The translations under genes and the position numbers were made by a program. A stretch of 64,000 bases of DNA from Micropterus salmoides (Eukaryota > Chordata > Actinopteri > Centrarchiformes > Centrarchidae): contig NW_024040040.1 in the NCBI RefSeq assembly GCF_014851395.1, forward strand, positions 17,507,000 to 17,570,999, given 5' to 3'. This document shows positions 1 to 13,885 of the stretch, piece by piece. The notes under the pieces were generated by a model, which saw only the letters and a list, made by a program, of their open reading frames with translations, ran no database searches and was not told where the DNA came from. Within the stretch, counting starts at the first letter, position 1; each line of letters starts with the position of its first letter.

Positions 1-2533
1 GAGCCTGCTGGGGTGTGATTTCTACTCATTTCCAAATCCGTGCTTTGTCAGAGTTTACCTCCAGACTGACACGTGTTTATTTTGGCACTGAACTCCTGGA
101 ACGTAGAGAAACTACCGGAGACGGCATTCAGAGTAACCCTGTTCCCTAAAAGGACTCTTCAGCACACTGACAAAAGGTCAAAAAAGCCTCACGACACATT
201 TGTGATTTAATAATCAGCCGTCAGAATGACTTAAGTCCACATTTATGGAACCTTAACAGGACACAGCAGTGTTTATTTCTGTAGCCCTCTTCACACAATA
301 ATAGTCAAGTAATAAAAAAGCCATGAATTACATAGTTACATAAGAGCAAATCAAGAGAACAAAATACATGGACGTATCATGTAAAGGCTTGCTTGCAAGA
401 AGGCAATTTGTTCGATGTCACTTTTTTTTCCCCCCTCAGGTTTGGGTCAGGCTGTGCTTCGTCTTGTAGGTTGAAAGAGATTTAGTTAGATGTGTCCAAA
501 AAACAACATAAAAGCTTAGAAACTGTCTCTAAAGGCTGAATTCTGAGTTGTTTTGGATTAAAGCCTCACTACTGCAGATGGAAGGGTGATTCTGACCAAA
601 GAAAGAGGTATAGAGTATTACAGTGAGTGGTCTAAATCAAGTGTGCACCTTCCTCAGGGTCAAAAGAAAGGAAAGAAAAATATAAGCTTGCACACGCCGC
701 CATCCACCTCTGCTCTGTTTGTGCCAGTCGATTTTTGTAATATATCTTAATAATATTGTTGTTGGTGTTGCAGATGGTTACTGTCAGTCTCATGTGTTTC
801 ATTTGGCCCAGTTTGAGACTACACAGACTTGATTTCCTGTCATAAATTCTTCGCAGATACACAGCTAAAAAAAGAGGAAGTAATGAAATCCCTGATAGAA
901 ATCAACTCACAGGGGCTGTTTGGAAGATCGAGAGCAAACTTTAACATTCTGGCTACTATCCACTGCATCTTCCATGTTCCAGGAATTCATCTGTATATGA
1001 CAGAAAAAAGGCTGATTATAATACAATAATTCAGTGGTTGTATTAAGTTGAGCAAGGGGGAGTGGCAACTCTTGAGTTTATTTGACACCCTGGGCAAAGA
1101 ATCAAAGGATGACATATTGCAGCTGTTTTATTTGGATGTTTATAAGCTGCAACATCCTGGCATCCTGCTTTTCTTGCTTATTTTACTCCAATTAAATGGC
1201 ACAGAAAGAAATAAAACATCCTAAACCTCATCACTAGACACAATACACTGTAATAAGATTATGTTACATTTCAAAGCAGTATCATTTTCTATGATTTAGT
1301 GGTCATAGGTAAAATGTGATTACAAGGCCAGCATAAAAAAGCTGAATAAATCAGTAAAACTGACTAAAAGATTTCCAAAAACTTCAGTTCCTGATTTAAC
1401 ATATAACCCTAAAAAAAAGACAACTTCATCTTGTTAGAGTTGACATTCATAGAGGTTTTACAGCACACACAGTGCTTTTGAAGAATTGATCTGATGGTCT
1501 TATCCATTGCAACTTGTAATGACAGCAGCAGTAGAATCCCTGTAAACTCTCGGATTAGCACTACAAACAGCTAACAGCAAAGAGGTCCAAAGGTCAGAGC
1601 CAATATTCTTTCGATCCTAGAACGGTCATATAAGAGAGAAGACCCTAGGAAAACATGTGGAGGATACAAATTTACATTCATCCCAAAACATTTGATCAGG
1701 CTCATGATGTAATGCTACATAATGAAATATTGATATTGCAGTTGCTTTCTTGTAAAAATGCTACGAAACATAGCACCACATATGAAAGTAAAATAACGCC
1801 TACAGTGATGCTTGAAAAAATGGAGCAATGAAGTCATTTAGGTTTTTGTTTGTTTTTAATTAAACTGATTGGATGAAATGTACTGCCACTACACTGGCTT
1901 ATTTTCTTTTCTGATCTAGACTACAGGCAATTTTTGTTCACTCTTCTAGATTATCAAAGCAACTTAGTAATTCAGTAAGTAAGAAAAAGATATTGCTTCT
2001 TAAATCTCTTAGAAATGAGATCCCCAGAGTGCACAGAGGAGTTTCAAAAGGCAGTAATGTCTTGTTTCAGCTCAACAGGAAGTTAATTAGGTTTGGGCCA
2101 CACTGAAAATTCACTTATGATAGACTCAAACTTAAATTTGCTATATCGAGAGTAAAACTGAAAGTTTATTTTCTTGATTCCTCATTTTGTCTACAAAATG
2201 TCTGAAAATACTGAAAAATGCTTGCTATCTTTAAGTCAAAGTTAACGGTCAAGTGTCATGTTTTGCTCAACTAACAGTCTAAAAAAAAGCTATTCAGTTT
2301 CCAATAATGTGTGACAAAGAAAAGTATTGAATCGTTATATCTAATTCGCTGGGAGCAGCACATTTTGGGCATTTTTGCATGAATGATGGCAAAAACAACC
2401 ACGACCAATCGATTAATCAGCTAATCGTTGCAGCTCTAATTATAAGATTATTGCATTCCTGTTTTGTATAATATTTTAAGGATCTCTGAATGCAGTACCT
2501 TGATGGTTACATCGCTGATATTATGGTCTAAAC

Positions 2534-2762
2534 AAGTGGTTCTCAAACTTTTTACTGACACAAATTAGACTAGGGACCCCCATTTGATAAGATTTTATCC
2601 CAGGGTCTCCCATCTGATAGGATATTTTCTTTTATATGTTTTATTGCATAAAGTGTATGCAACCCGTGACCAAAATAGTCATATGTTTTTTCATTGTGTA
2701 TAGTGAAAATAAATAATTATTCCCCTTTTTGCTGGGAACCCTGGAGCCCCCGGACCCCACTG
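2534..2762. mobile_element. hAT-like MITE with 8-bp target duplication
   Basis: The 229-bp segment is flanked by perfect 8-bp direct repeats GTCTAAAC at 2526-2533 and 2763-2770. Its ends are AAGTGGTTCTC on the left and GGACCCCACTG on the right. These resemble the CAGTGGTTCTCAAAC / GACCCCACTG ends that I recall from many non-autonomous hAT elements in vertebrates. It has no open frame and cannot encode a transposase. The 8-bp duplication supports the hAT superfamily; the exact family is not assigned. Confidence 0.7.
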
Positions 2763-5700
2763 GTCTAAACATCTACTTATGCATACTCATAATAAAGCAA
2801 ATAGCCCGTGATGTTCCTGTGGTGCCGCAGCTTAAAATGTTGCATGGGACCACGCAGACATGTGGCTCCGCTAGTTTCAGCTGAACATCTGAATTGATTT
2901 TTATTAACATAAAAAGATGAAACTGCACCAAAACCAAACCCTGTGCACTCTGATTTTTTCCCCCTCGTGCCTTCTTAGCATCTCTGATCTGTGTGTTTGT
3001 GTGTGCCGCACAAGTGATTGGCTGCATGTGTTCCACTGCAGGCAACTACACTGAGAATTGACGAAATACATGTGCTTTTATTCTTATTACCTGAAAAAAA
3101 AATTATTTTGCAATGCTGCCACTTGAATTCAACTTTCTGTGCCATAAGTATCTCAAATAATGTGCTTTTGTTAAAATAGATGAATATAGACAATACTTAA
3201 CTCTTAAGCTTTATACTAAAGCCATCCAGATGTGTTAAAATAGACCAAATGAAGGGCAATGGGTATGTATATGGCTCAAAACTCACTCAGAAATGAAGCA
3301 CACGCCTGTTTTCTACGTTGCTTGCATCAGCCACTATTCTGCTTTTAATGTGAGGACACCGGGTTGGATTCAGCTCTGTGCGCACTCCCGAGGCTCTCAT
3401 ACTACAGCGACAACACCGCAGCTAACGACATGTAGTCCGCTAACACCATAAAACAACTGGCTCACAGTAAAACACAGGCTCCACGTAAGGATACAAAACA
3501 GCAATAGAGGTTTATGTGCTGAAGCCCATCAGACCAAACAGGTTCAGATGATGTCGAGTAAAAACAAAGTGAGCATTAGTAAAGCTGGAGAAACACAGAG
3601 AAAGTCACGTTAGCACGCCGGCTAACGCCGAGCAGTTGCTAATGTTATCCGGTGCAAAGTTGTATCGCTTTCCATATTACTTCACCAACTAACCGACCAT
3701 GTTACTTTCCTGTGTACCGCTGGTATTATGTCAAAGTGTCAAAGCCTGCAAGAAATGATGTAATGAAAAAAGCAAATGGGGAGCGATTTGTTTAATATCC
3801 TATAGTGATGCAGCCACGAGGAGCCAGCTAACGCTACATTAGCTCGGACCTGCCGCTGTTTGCTTCACAACATTCAATTTAGATTTTATTACCTTTTACC
3901 GATACTCAGGTACAGAGCTTCTCCACCTCTTACTCGCTGTAACTAACATGACCCACATGACATACAACCCAGAGGAAGAGCCATCCACTAACACTACAGT
4001 AATTTAACTTACTGCAGTCTAACTGTTATAAAGTGTGACACAATCTCGTTATAATCAGTCCAGCTCTAACCGTTTCATTATCATCCAATACATTTATCTC
4101 TGCTGACATTGCTGAGCCTCCAGTGAAAGATACACAGATAGTAAAGTTAGTTACTGAAAGCAACAGGCGAGCTAATGCTGTAGCATGTCGGCTAAATGCA
4201 GTCACTGTACCGTTATCATGTAACGAGCATGGATTAGTTCAACATCAAGATGATAAAAATATTACTGTAACGTTGCAGTGGGATTTACCTGAGTTTCCAC
4301 CATGTTGTGTGAAGCTGTCTCCCTGTCTCTCTATAGCTGCTGTCACTTTTTTCTGGAGTACTATGCCAATACACCGGTGGCTGAATGAAAGGTACGGCGC
4401 CGGTACTGAGCTGCCTCTGAGACAGGAACGTTGAAGTAACAGAGCCTGAACATGTCTGTGTGAAAAGCCATAGCCGGCATGCAGGTGTTTCTGCGTTTAT
4501 TGCAGGATTTCTGTATGAAAGCGGTTGTGTTTTGGATTATGCTTGCTCATGAGTTCAAGCGAGCACGCACACAAGCACATGCCTGGTTGCAATCTTAAAA
4601 CCGTACCACTAATGGACGCTGAAATGCCCCTTTAATGGAGATACAATCTCTGAAAGTATATTTTTCATTCAAATTCAGAATTTTTCTAATAACAAAAATA
4701 GACCATGTTTCATTAATTTTGAGCTGAAATGTCTCTCTATTCAAAACTAACACCCACACATTTCCCCCTACCCTCTCTGTTTATGCACAGTATCACTTGA
4801 TATTCTGTTCCCACAGAAACCTGGACCCAAATAAAGGTTCCTTTAATCAGATTGGATAGGCGTTTAGTTGTTTTGACTGGAATCATACGATATATGACCT
4901 TGAGAAGGAACAACTTGAACAGAGCCCGGACTGAGCTCATAGTTTGTTGCTTGACTGTCACATGAATTAACAAAAAGTGATTTGAATGCAATGGTGCCCA
5001 TTCTTTATTATGAGACACTGTTAGTTGGTTTTTACTCTTCAAAACAGCCTTTTGTCCCTGTGTTAATTTAGCATAAACCTCTCCAGAGTCTGTTTTACAT
5101 GTTGACAATGAGAAGGGAAAACCTTTAGTATCAATACTGCTATAAAAGTTGTTATGGAGAGGAAAAATTAGGTGGAAAGAAAAGTGGAAAACTCCTGTAC
5201 CATCTGGTCGCTGAAATAACATTGTTAGCTAACAAGGGGCATTCCTGTGTACCTGCGGGGGCATCCAGACGGAGCCCGCAGGACTGAAATAGCTCTGAGA
5301 TAATCCCCACCCCACCCATACCCCAGGCTCCTCCAAAAACATGGGCATTAGTGCCATCTACCCCACAGGCGTCAACTTCACGTGTACCAGTGCCAAGAAT
5401 CTCCTCGTGCCTATTGAGATCCAGAATAACTTCCCACCCTCCTTTTTGGTCAAAGGTGATTTAAGACAATGCAAACACTGTCTGAAATGCTACTGACACT
5501 GGAGGGGAAGGGGACGTCGGGCATCGGAGGGGAGAGGGAAAGTTTCAGGATGCACTTGACTTTGTTTGCTTGTCATAGAAGGTTGCAGAGCAATACCATG
5601 GGGATTTTGATCTACAAACCTTTCTTTATATTTCCATCAGTGTAAGGTCGTGGTCTAATTTATCCATTTCTCACTTGTCCTCACCCTAACAATGGAGGTG

Positions 5701-5799
5701 AGGGAGGTGTGGGTGGAGGCAAACAGTCCTCTAAAATTTCTTCAGACACTGCGTGCTCTCACACCCACTTTTGTGGTCAAAGTGAAAACTTTGACTTGC

Positions 5800-6020
5800 C
5801 AGTGACGTTGGAGGGGAAGAGGCAAACTCGGCATCACCAAAGTTATGCATAGGCATAGCAATCCATTCAATAGTTGTTGAGATATTTCACTAAAAACCAA
5901 AAATGTCATCCTCACGGTGGCGCTAGAGAATAAGTTTGGCCATCACCAAAGTCAGTAGGATTCGTCTTTAGGGGACCATGAAAATTCCATGGTAATCCAT
6001 ATAATAATTGTGTTAGTGGA
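5800..6020 (+). repeat. Degenerate dispersed fish repeat, family A
   Basis: This segment has the phrases 'atccattcaatagttgttg', 'gatatttcac' and 'ggtggcgctagag'. The same phrases recur in similar order at 15118-15420, and weaker ones at 37780-38125. I recall this as a very common interspersed repeat of percomorph genomes. No coding capacity is seen, its edges are blurred, and its class is not known to me. Confidence 0.5.
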
Positions 6021-6817
6021 GAGTTTAAGTGCTCTTTGATGGTGCAGTAAAACATACCTCTGGCTTTAAATAATTGACTTAACGGGCCCAAGCACTGTTT
6101 ACTGATAGGTTGACAAGGTTACAAAAGATCCAAATCCATTCATCAATCCAAGACAAAAAGGAGTGGTCTGTGGGAATTGATTCCAGATCTAATTCTCATG
6201 TCTTTCTTGGTGTTGCTTTCATCGTCTTTAGGTACAACCTATGAAACCACAATTTAAGTTTTGTTTGAGTTGACCTTTCAAAAACATGACATTTTGAGGC
6301 ACAAGGTTTTGACCCAGCGACCGACACGTCACCATTGTTATGAATTAGTGACTATAACCCAAGAGTTTTTAAACCACTCTGTGTCCACTCACATCCCTCA
6401 TATCTGTACAGCGGTTGAGAATGATTGTCAGTGGTAGCTGGCATGCTCTAAAAGTTCGATGTGTTCCAGCTTGCCTCAGTTCATGCCCTACTTCAGGTCC
6501 TGTACAATCGCCCCAGAGTTCACCCAGCGGTGCAGGTAGAGCTGCGGTGTGTACATACGTGTCAGAGCCTGTCCGATCTCTGCTTTTAGATGACTGTTGC
6601 GGGCCAGAAACCCTGGAAGGTAAACATATCTGCACTCTGCTGAGTTTGTGTTTCTAGGAAAACAGTCCCACTAGGCCTTGTAATGGACGATGGTCGGCAG
6701 CTACTCTTCACAGCGTCTTTCATTAACTTCTTGAGTGGCACATGACCTATTTCACACCTCAGGTGCGTTAAAAGCCACACTGAGAGATAACATTTTACAG
6801 ATGTTCACATTCCAACA

Positions 6818-6975
6818 TTTAAAGGGATAGTTCAGTTTCTGGTGAATATTGTTCTACTTACCCAGAGTCAGATTATTGCTTTTTCAATATGTTTATGGGC
6901 AGTTTATATCTTGTGCACAGGTATAATGACCGGTGATCTTAGATTAGCTTAGCTAAGCTGCTGTATGTCTATGGA
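6818..6975 (+). repeat. Partial dispersed repeat ('aaagggatagttcag' end)
   Basis: It begins with 'aaagggatagttcagtttct' and continues to 'gattagcttagctaagctg'. The start matches the terminal phrase of a fish repeat family also seen at 16672-16775 (reverse end 'aactattccttaaag') and at 45550-45893. Only one end is recognisable here, so it is probably a truncated copy. Confidence 0.35.
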
Positions 6976-9900
6976 ATCAAGTAGCAGCTTAATATCAAAA
7001 ATATTTATTTCATATATTAACAAAAAGAAATTACACATCATAATGTAACATGCATGAAGTTGTGATTTCACTTTTGGCAAATGAAAGTATGAAATCATAT
7101 AAATCATATAATATCTTCAACACGGGTACACACGCATGCATCAACAGACACTGACTTTCATTTAAATTTCAAACACAGTTCCTGTTTTTGGTTGTTTTTG
7201 TCTTGCATAGCAGCACCGCAAAGAGAAAATCATACATGAATGAATGTTATTTTTTTTCAAATGAAAGTCAGTGACACATGTCACGTGTATTTTGTGCAAT
7301 ACATTGAAGCTGCCAATATTGGTACACTATTTTACAGGTCTATAATTCCCTCTAATACTTTCCTTGAAAGACTTCTGTAATTTAAGTTACATATCGGTTT
7401 CTCTCTATAAAATTATATGAAATTATGGGACCTATTAAACGAAAAGGATACCCAAATGCTCATGTGCAGGAAAAGTCTTAGTATTTTCTTCTTTTTTTGT
7501 TGTGTTTTCTACTTTTGAGAGAAGCTGCTTCTTGCTCCATTGACATCCACTAACTTTGCCAGTCAACATCCCTCCAAACTGCATGGCGAAACTGGCCAAT
7601 CATAAAAAAAGACATCACATCCACGAGTTTGTCTGACAATAAAGCAAGAGTATGTTTGTATCTAACAGAAAAAGAGAGAATGCTGCAGTGTGCTTGTATC
7701 TTTCCCTTTTCAACCTTTCCATTCTCCACGACCCGGCCAAGTTTGCCATTTGCTTAGTTGACCAGAATTTGGACAATCAGACATGACACTTCTGGCCTAC
7801 GTGCCATCTGGGAATTCGACATGGATCAGATATAGAAAGGAAGCCTCTCGGACCATTGTGTGAGGATTAACTCAAGCAGTAGACTGGACAGTAGGCCTGC
7901 TGCTATGTTGATACTGCTGATCCCAAGCCCACCGCTGTGGAACGGCTTGGACTGCAGAGGCCTAGTGCCCCCTAAAAGTGGGGTCCTGACCCCCTGTGTT
8001 TGTGTGTGTGTGTGTATACATTTGAAAGGGAGATCACTGTTTTTGCTGCTTATAAATTGTACGTTGTGTGTCTGTGTGCGCCCAGACTGTGTATTTGAGT
8101 GAACATCTCAGGAATGATGGCATTGCACTTTAATACTGTGGGTAGTATATGAAACAGCTAAACAAAAAAGCATCCCAGCTACCAATATTCCTGAGTGTGT
8201 CGTGCGTTTATCTGCACCACCTGCGCGTGCTCACACTCATGTGAGCACACACATGATTTCAGTTGACTTTTGCCCCTTTTTGCAAGAAACTCAGTCTTCA
8301 AAGAACAGCCAGATAGAGCACAGTGGAGCGTCATAGGGGGAACTGAAGTCCAACAACACCAGATCTATCTGATGGCAAAAGGCGCCAGCACCTTGTTATT
8401 GCTTCGTTTGGAATTTCCTTTCTCCCGTTCTCTCTTAGGCCTTTTGTAATCATATTCTACAACCGGATGTCAAATTTACCTCTTGCAGAGCACAGAGAAT
8501 ACCTCTCCAATCCACCAACACCACCAGTAACACACACTCACCTTCATTCTCTGACCTACAAACGCTTTTCCAGAAGTCTGCACGTTACAGCTTGGCCCTT
8601 GCATAACTGTGAACTATCCACTTACTGGCCCGACTATTTGACCTTCTCTACTGTCTGTGCTTATTTCTCTTCTCTCCCTCAGGTGTCAGGTGGAGTCCTG
8701 CATAGGTGAAACACATCCTTTTCTTCAAAAATTCTGTGAAAAGGAGCCGTTTTCTGGCAGATATATATTCACTATATATTATTCTTAAAAGAGATGTGAC
8801 CATGCTGCCCTCTGAGGAATTTGCATCATGTAACATTTTTTCATCTAATATCAGCTGGTTTGGAACGATGCTCCTCTTCCACTCCCTCCGCATCAACCCC
8901 CAACCCCTAAGTATGCTCTGTTGTCAGAAACAACATGTTGGGTTGGACCTGATGGCCTCTCACATTGTTTGCTCCATCTGTTTGAAGAGAGGGTTTTTTT
9001 TTAGGTTGATGTTTAACAAGACTCCAAGGAGAGAGGAGACGGTCAAACTCAATGAAATCCGCCTGGAGGACTCACTGGATGGCCACATGGTCTCTGCTAT
9101 TTGACATAGTTTCAGTGACAGGAACAGTACATGCAATGCATTTGTTGTTGGTTAAGGGCAGTGAGACATTTGCTACCTGACTCAATTGGAATTTATTGTT
9201 TTTTAAGTGTTATCCTCATAGATTAAAATCCATGGACAACTGGCCTTCTTTTTAAGTGTTGTACAGAGATGGCATTTATACTGGTCTTGCAGTTTTAAAG
9301 TCAGGTGGCACTCAGGACACTCAATCTACGAAGAGGGTTTAAACAGAAAAATTGTGCATTTTTGGTTGCTTAATACTGAAATCACATTATAACATCTTTT
9401 AAATTAATTAATAGCTAGCTAGCAAGTGCCATTTAGTTGTTGGTGAAAACTACAACTAAATCTGAATCCCTGGTTATCTTTTTAGTGTGATATGTATATA
9501 TTCAATGTCTTTTGGCTGTTAATGCGTTCAAAGATAGCTAGCAAGTGGCATTTATGTTAGCGTTCTTCACAGACCCAAAACATTTATTCTTCCCCTGCAC
9601 TTCTCAATGCACAATTATTCTCATTTTCTGAGATCATTATGAAGCACCAGGTGATAGCTTGAGACCGGTAGGACCCACTCAGGTATTAGATGAATGGACA
9701 CCCCATAACACTGAACATAGTTTTGACCTGCGGAGTACTCAAATTATGCTGAATTCATCATGTAGTCTTCCAAATACAAGTTATAAAAAAACTTTAATTG
9801 TCTGATAATTTTGTCCATTTATCACCACTTTTCACATCTGCTCATGAAATCAAATCACACTAGTAAGGAAAAAAAGCAACCATGGAAACCTGACTGAAGT

Positions 9901-11045
9901 TCAGCAGTGGCCAACTTCTCTCAGCCCACAAGCTTGTTAACAGTACTGCATGTGGTTGCTTCGCTCTATGAGAAAGGAAAGGATTGTAGTGTAGTGACTC
10001 ATTGATTGTGCTGATGCATTTCAGAGCACTTCTACAGTGGCTTGGACCCTTACACAGAGCTTACCACCCCCAACATTATCTTTAGAGAAAATGTAAACTA
10101 TGAACATGAGTAAAACTGAAATATACTTTTTTTAAATGTGAACTTAAACAATGCAGAGTGGAAATGAGCAATGTCAGCAATGAAATCAAAGCAATGATGT
10201 GAGCTGTTTGCTGCGGAAGCCTTGAGATATGCCAAAATGAAAAGAAAGAGTGACAGCCAGTTGAAGAAAGAGCTGAGCTTCTATATTTTGGAGGGTCCAG
10301 GTCAGCTGATGACCTTCCACAAATTTGCCATTTGCCTGAATTTAAAGTGGGCCAATCATTGGACACACTGGGATGGATGTTGGAAAATTCAGATAACTGT
10401 GTTTTATATTTCCTTCCATACACACTTTCTCATATTCCCCAAGTCACCCTTTCCCCAACAAAAATAAATAAGTAGATAAATAAAATGGAAAAAGTTGATT
10501 AATTGCATTGCATAAAACATACACAAAGACCAAAAAATACATACAAAAAAATTAATTAGAGACAGATCATTTTGCTGCCAGACCAATTTTATGCCTAACA
10601 TGTAGGACACTGAAACAATAAGTAAGGTCATTAAACATTTGCAATAAAGACAGATTTGTTAGGACATTAACCATCTTGCACATCTCTCCTCTATCAAAGA
10701 GGAGAAAGTTCTTATTTTATTCTCCTCAAGGAGCTGAGAGAGCAGGGTCAGCGTCACCTCTGCCATTAACAAAAAACCTTTTTAGCAGAGTAGGCCACTA
10801 ACTTCGTCACTCTGACAAATGATCTGTGCGATTTGCAGCGTATTTCACCCCACTTCCAGCCTCTTAAAGCCCAATCCATTACCAAAATGACAGCAGGAGG
10901 GCAACTGAGTGGCTTAGTGCACAGAGACACCGTCCTAAAAAGTCACTGTTTAATTGCTTTTTGAGAAAGATACTTAAGTCTTTTCCTGCCCACTTTATTT
11001 CCTACTCTGCAGTAAATTTTGATTTTATGGATTTTATGTCTGCAG

Positions 11046-11227
11046 GTGAGGCTGTGGAGCCGCTGCCTGAGCAGGGGGTAAGTGAGATCCCGGGCATCCG
11101 GAAGCCCAGTAAAGAGACCACCTGGCTGGGACCCAAAGAGAGCGCTGTACGCCAGCACAGACAGGAGATGAAGACCAAGATGAAGACCAACAAGGTGGAA
11201 GAGGTGAAACCTCCACGGCCCAAACAG
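11046..11227 (+). CDS. igfbp2: igfbp2 coding exon 2 (linker domain)
   Basis: The exon starts after the acceptor TCTGCAG and ends at CAAACAG before donor GTGAGG. Its length is 182 bp: two bases finish a Gly codon split with exon 1, followed by 60 codons. It encodes the variable central linker, beginning GEAVEPLPEQ and ending KPPRPKQ. It includes the family-typical 'WLGPKESAVRQHRQEMKTKM' stretch and a basic KTKMKTNK region. The linker of IGFBP2 is known to carry a heparin-binding site and protease sites; that role is inferred here. The phase-1 entry and phase-0 exit match the normal IGFBP exon plan. Confidence 0.93.
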
Positions 11228-12827
11228 GTGAGGCATAGCAGAGTGTCTGTTCTTTAGGAAAGCTCTGGAAATGTTGGGCAAAGTTATTGAAATTATTAAA
11301 TGTAAGCCCTGAAGTCAAGAAAGGCATGAATTTAGCTTTTGTTCCTGAGAAATGTAGAAGACTGTCTTATGTGACAGAATCATATATGAAGATTAAACTT
11401 TCACATACCATTTTTTCTTCATGTGTGACACTAATGTTTTTGTAAATCGTTACAGTCTTTCCATTTTCTGTACTGTGTGGGAAAAAAAATCAAACCCTGT
11501 GGTACTGCTATTTCAACATTGTGAAATTTATCCAATTTGTCAGTATTTGTAAGAAAGAGATCATTCTTCATTGACATATTTGATAAATTGGCAACAATAC
11601 CAAGTATCAGTCCAGAGCACTTTCTTCTTTCTCTCTTTTTTCTTCCCTGAATCTTTGTTGGCTGAAAAAATTGCAACATTAAATAATAGTAACAAAAAAA
11701 CTGAATGGGAAATACATTCACATTTTTTCTATCCCTCGTGCAGTCCTGTTGATGGATTAACTTATTACTCTGTGCCGCGCTTTGAGTCTTGTGTCATGTC
11801 CATTTTTGCTTCTTGTAATTATTCCATTCCAAAATAATTATTTCCTTGTAATAGCTTTTTACTTGCTGTTAAAAGTCTTTAACCAGATATCAGTCACTTT
11901 CTAGTACAATTATTCCTGATTATAACTTACAGAGATAAAGACTCTTTATTTTTAGTACTTGTTTTAGGACTTTACCATGGGATCAAAACATAAAACATAA
12001 TCATGAACCCATAGGCATCTAGGAATTGAGCAAAATTCAAGCTGGGGTAATACATTTATATTGAAATCAATTTTTGTTATATTTATTGAAATTCTTTTTA
12101 CGTCCTGACATCAAACAATAAATCAAATAAAATACAGTACCTGTGGCTATCACCGACTGTAATGAGCATGGTCAATCAATTCATTCCGTCCAAATGAAAT
12201 GATTGGTACTCAGTGCACATGTAAATCTGATTTTGGAGGGAGTGGCTTTGGAGGCAGGTCTTTTCCTAGTTGGATGCTTTCAAAATCTAGCTGTCTCTTG
12301 CTAGTTCTCCAAGGTTGCCTACTCTAGCTTTAAGCTAGTAAACAAAGGGAGGTTGAGGGGCTGCCTTTTTGCAAGCTTTGTCGCAGTGGAGGCCCACAGT
12401 CTCAGACTTTAAAAACCGGGATCTATGTAAATAGATCAACATATCTGGCCCTTTTCTCTTCTTCAGTTTAATTTTTTTCTTTGTTACCTCAAGGTGACTT
12501 TAACTACAAATCACTTCTTGACTTTAAGTGAAAAATGCACCAACAATGTTACTATTGTAGAAGTTTTAGAAAGTCACACTGTTATGACTTTAGAGCCTAA
12601 AACCTTGACTAACACAGTGTTTAATTTGATGGGTTGGATCTGTCTGATACCTGGTTGATTTAATAAGGTCAGGATCAGCACAGATACAATGCACCATATG
12701 GGATCATCACAAGACTCTGCTTGTAGAATTATTGTTGATACTCTCAGCCACATGGGTGTGAGATTGTATTGGTATCACATAAAGGTTGCAACCCAGAATT
12801 GTTAAAATCAACAAATTAAATGCAAAA

Positions 12828-12882
<55 letters not shown>

Positions 12883-13885
12883 GTATTGTGAAAAATAAGC
12901 TCTTCAATACATGACATAATAATCATAAATAATACAGCCAACAACTACTATGACTGAACATAAGAATGTGTAAATAGTGCAGGTCTTTTGTTGATCTCCC
13001 TCAGCCATGATGAGTGTGTATAGAAACAGCTCCTAGACTTCTGAGGGAAGAAAAAGGAGTGCAGTGTCGCCTCCCTCTGGTACAGCAGCTGTAAGTGTTT
13101 GGATGCTGCAATGAAAAGTGTTTTATTGAAGATCATTTCATGAGTAAAAGTAGTGTAGACTGAGAAGGAAATATAGCAAAGATGAAATAGTTCCCCATTA
13201 TTTTTTTTCCATTCAACACTTCCACCAACCACTGTGCTTTAATCAAAAGGCAGATATTTACTGACCTTAAATACACCTGACACGCTCTGTATCCCACAGC
13301 TGGGACTCAAGGGCATTTCTAACCGGCATCATGGTATTTTCCATCCGCCATAAAAACCATTTAAAGGTTATTGCTCCACCAGAAACGTATGACTGTCTCA
13401 ACAAGGCATTTGGCTCAGTCGAATTGTGAGGTAAACCTGAGGTCACTGGCAAGAGTTATTATTTGTAATTGGCAAGAAAAAAAGCCCTTTAGCTTTACTG
13501 TGTGGGTGTGTGTGAATCTGTGTGTGTGCCTTTTATATGAGATTTTATGTAGCAAGTCCAAAATGTGCAGATTGCCTTTCAAACATATCTTGGTGCATCC
13601 TGGAATAGTTCCCCGTTGTGTGCATGGATTTTACTGAACTTGAAACCAGATTTATGATTTTTTTAGATAAGATATACAAGCAAACATTTTTTAAACAAAA
13701 ACTCCAATTGGAAAAACTAATTTTTTGTGCACAGAAGTTGAAAAAATGTCATCAAAATCATTTGTACAGAACATTTTATGCCACAGGCCAACCACCTTTC
13801 AACCATTTGCCACTGACTCTAACACACCCAAATGTTTCGATGTGGGCCTGTGAACATGACTAATGTTGTTTTTGCTGTTTTGAAG
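11228..13885 (+). other. igfbp2: igfbp2 intron 2
   Basis: This 2.66-kb intron runs from donor GTGAGG to the acceptor TTTGAAG before exon 3. It is AT-rich and contains a (TG)25 microsatellite. No other repeat or exon was recognised. Confidence 0.85.
12831..12880. repeat. (TG)25 microsatellite
   Basis: Fifty uninterrupted bases of alternating TG lie in igfbp2 intron 2. A perfect run this long is expected to vary in length between individuals. Confidence 0.98.

Larger units (their letters stand above)
1..11045 (+). other. igfbp2: igfbp2 intron 1, 3' part (no exon found)
   Basis: No exon is supported before 11046. The first exon of igfbp2 should encode a signal peptide and a cysteine-rich domain with the GCGCCxxC motif, and no such frame appears on the + strand here. 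The stretch is therefore read as intron 1, since igfbp2 exon 2 starts in phase 1 at its right edge. It is AT-rich with short chance frames. It contains a hAT-like MITE at 2534-2762, an older dispersed repeat near 5800-6020, a partial repeat near 6818-6975, and an unusual segment open on both strands at 5245-5455. The rest shows nothing I can name. Confidence 0.6.

Noticed and set aside
4737..5222. 161-residue minus-strand open frame
   Set aside because: It has no known motif and no splice or promoter context, and the sequence reads as low-complexity intron. A single frame of this size is expected by chance in 64 kb.
1..11045. Search for igfbp2 exon 1 (signal peptide, GCGCCxxC)
   Set aside because: No such sequence is present on the + strand. 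It most likely lies upstream of the window.
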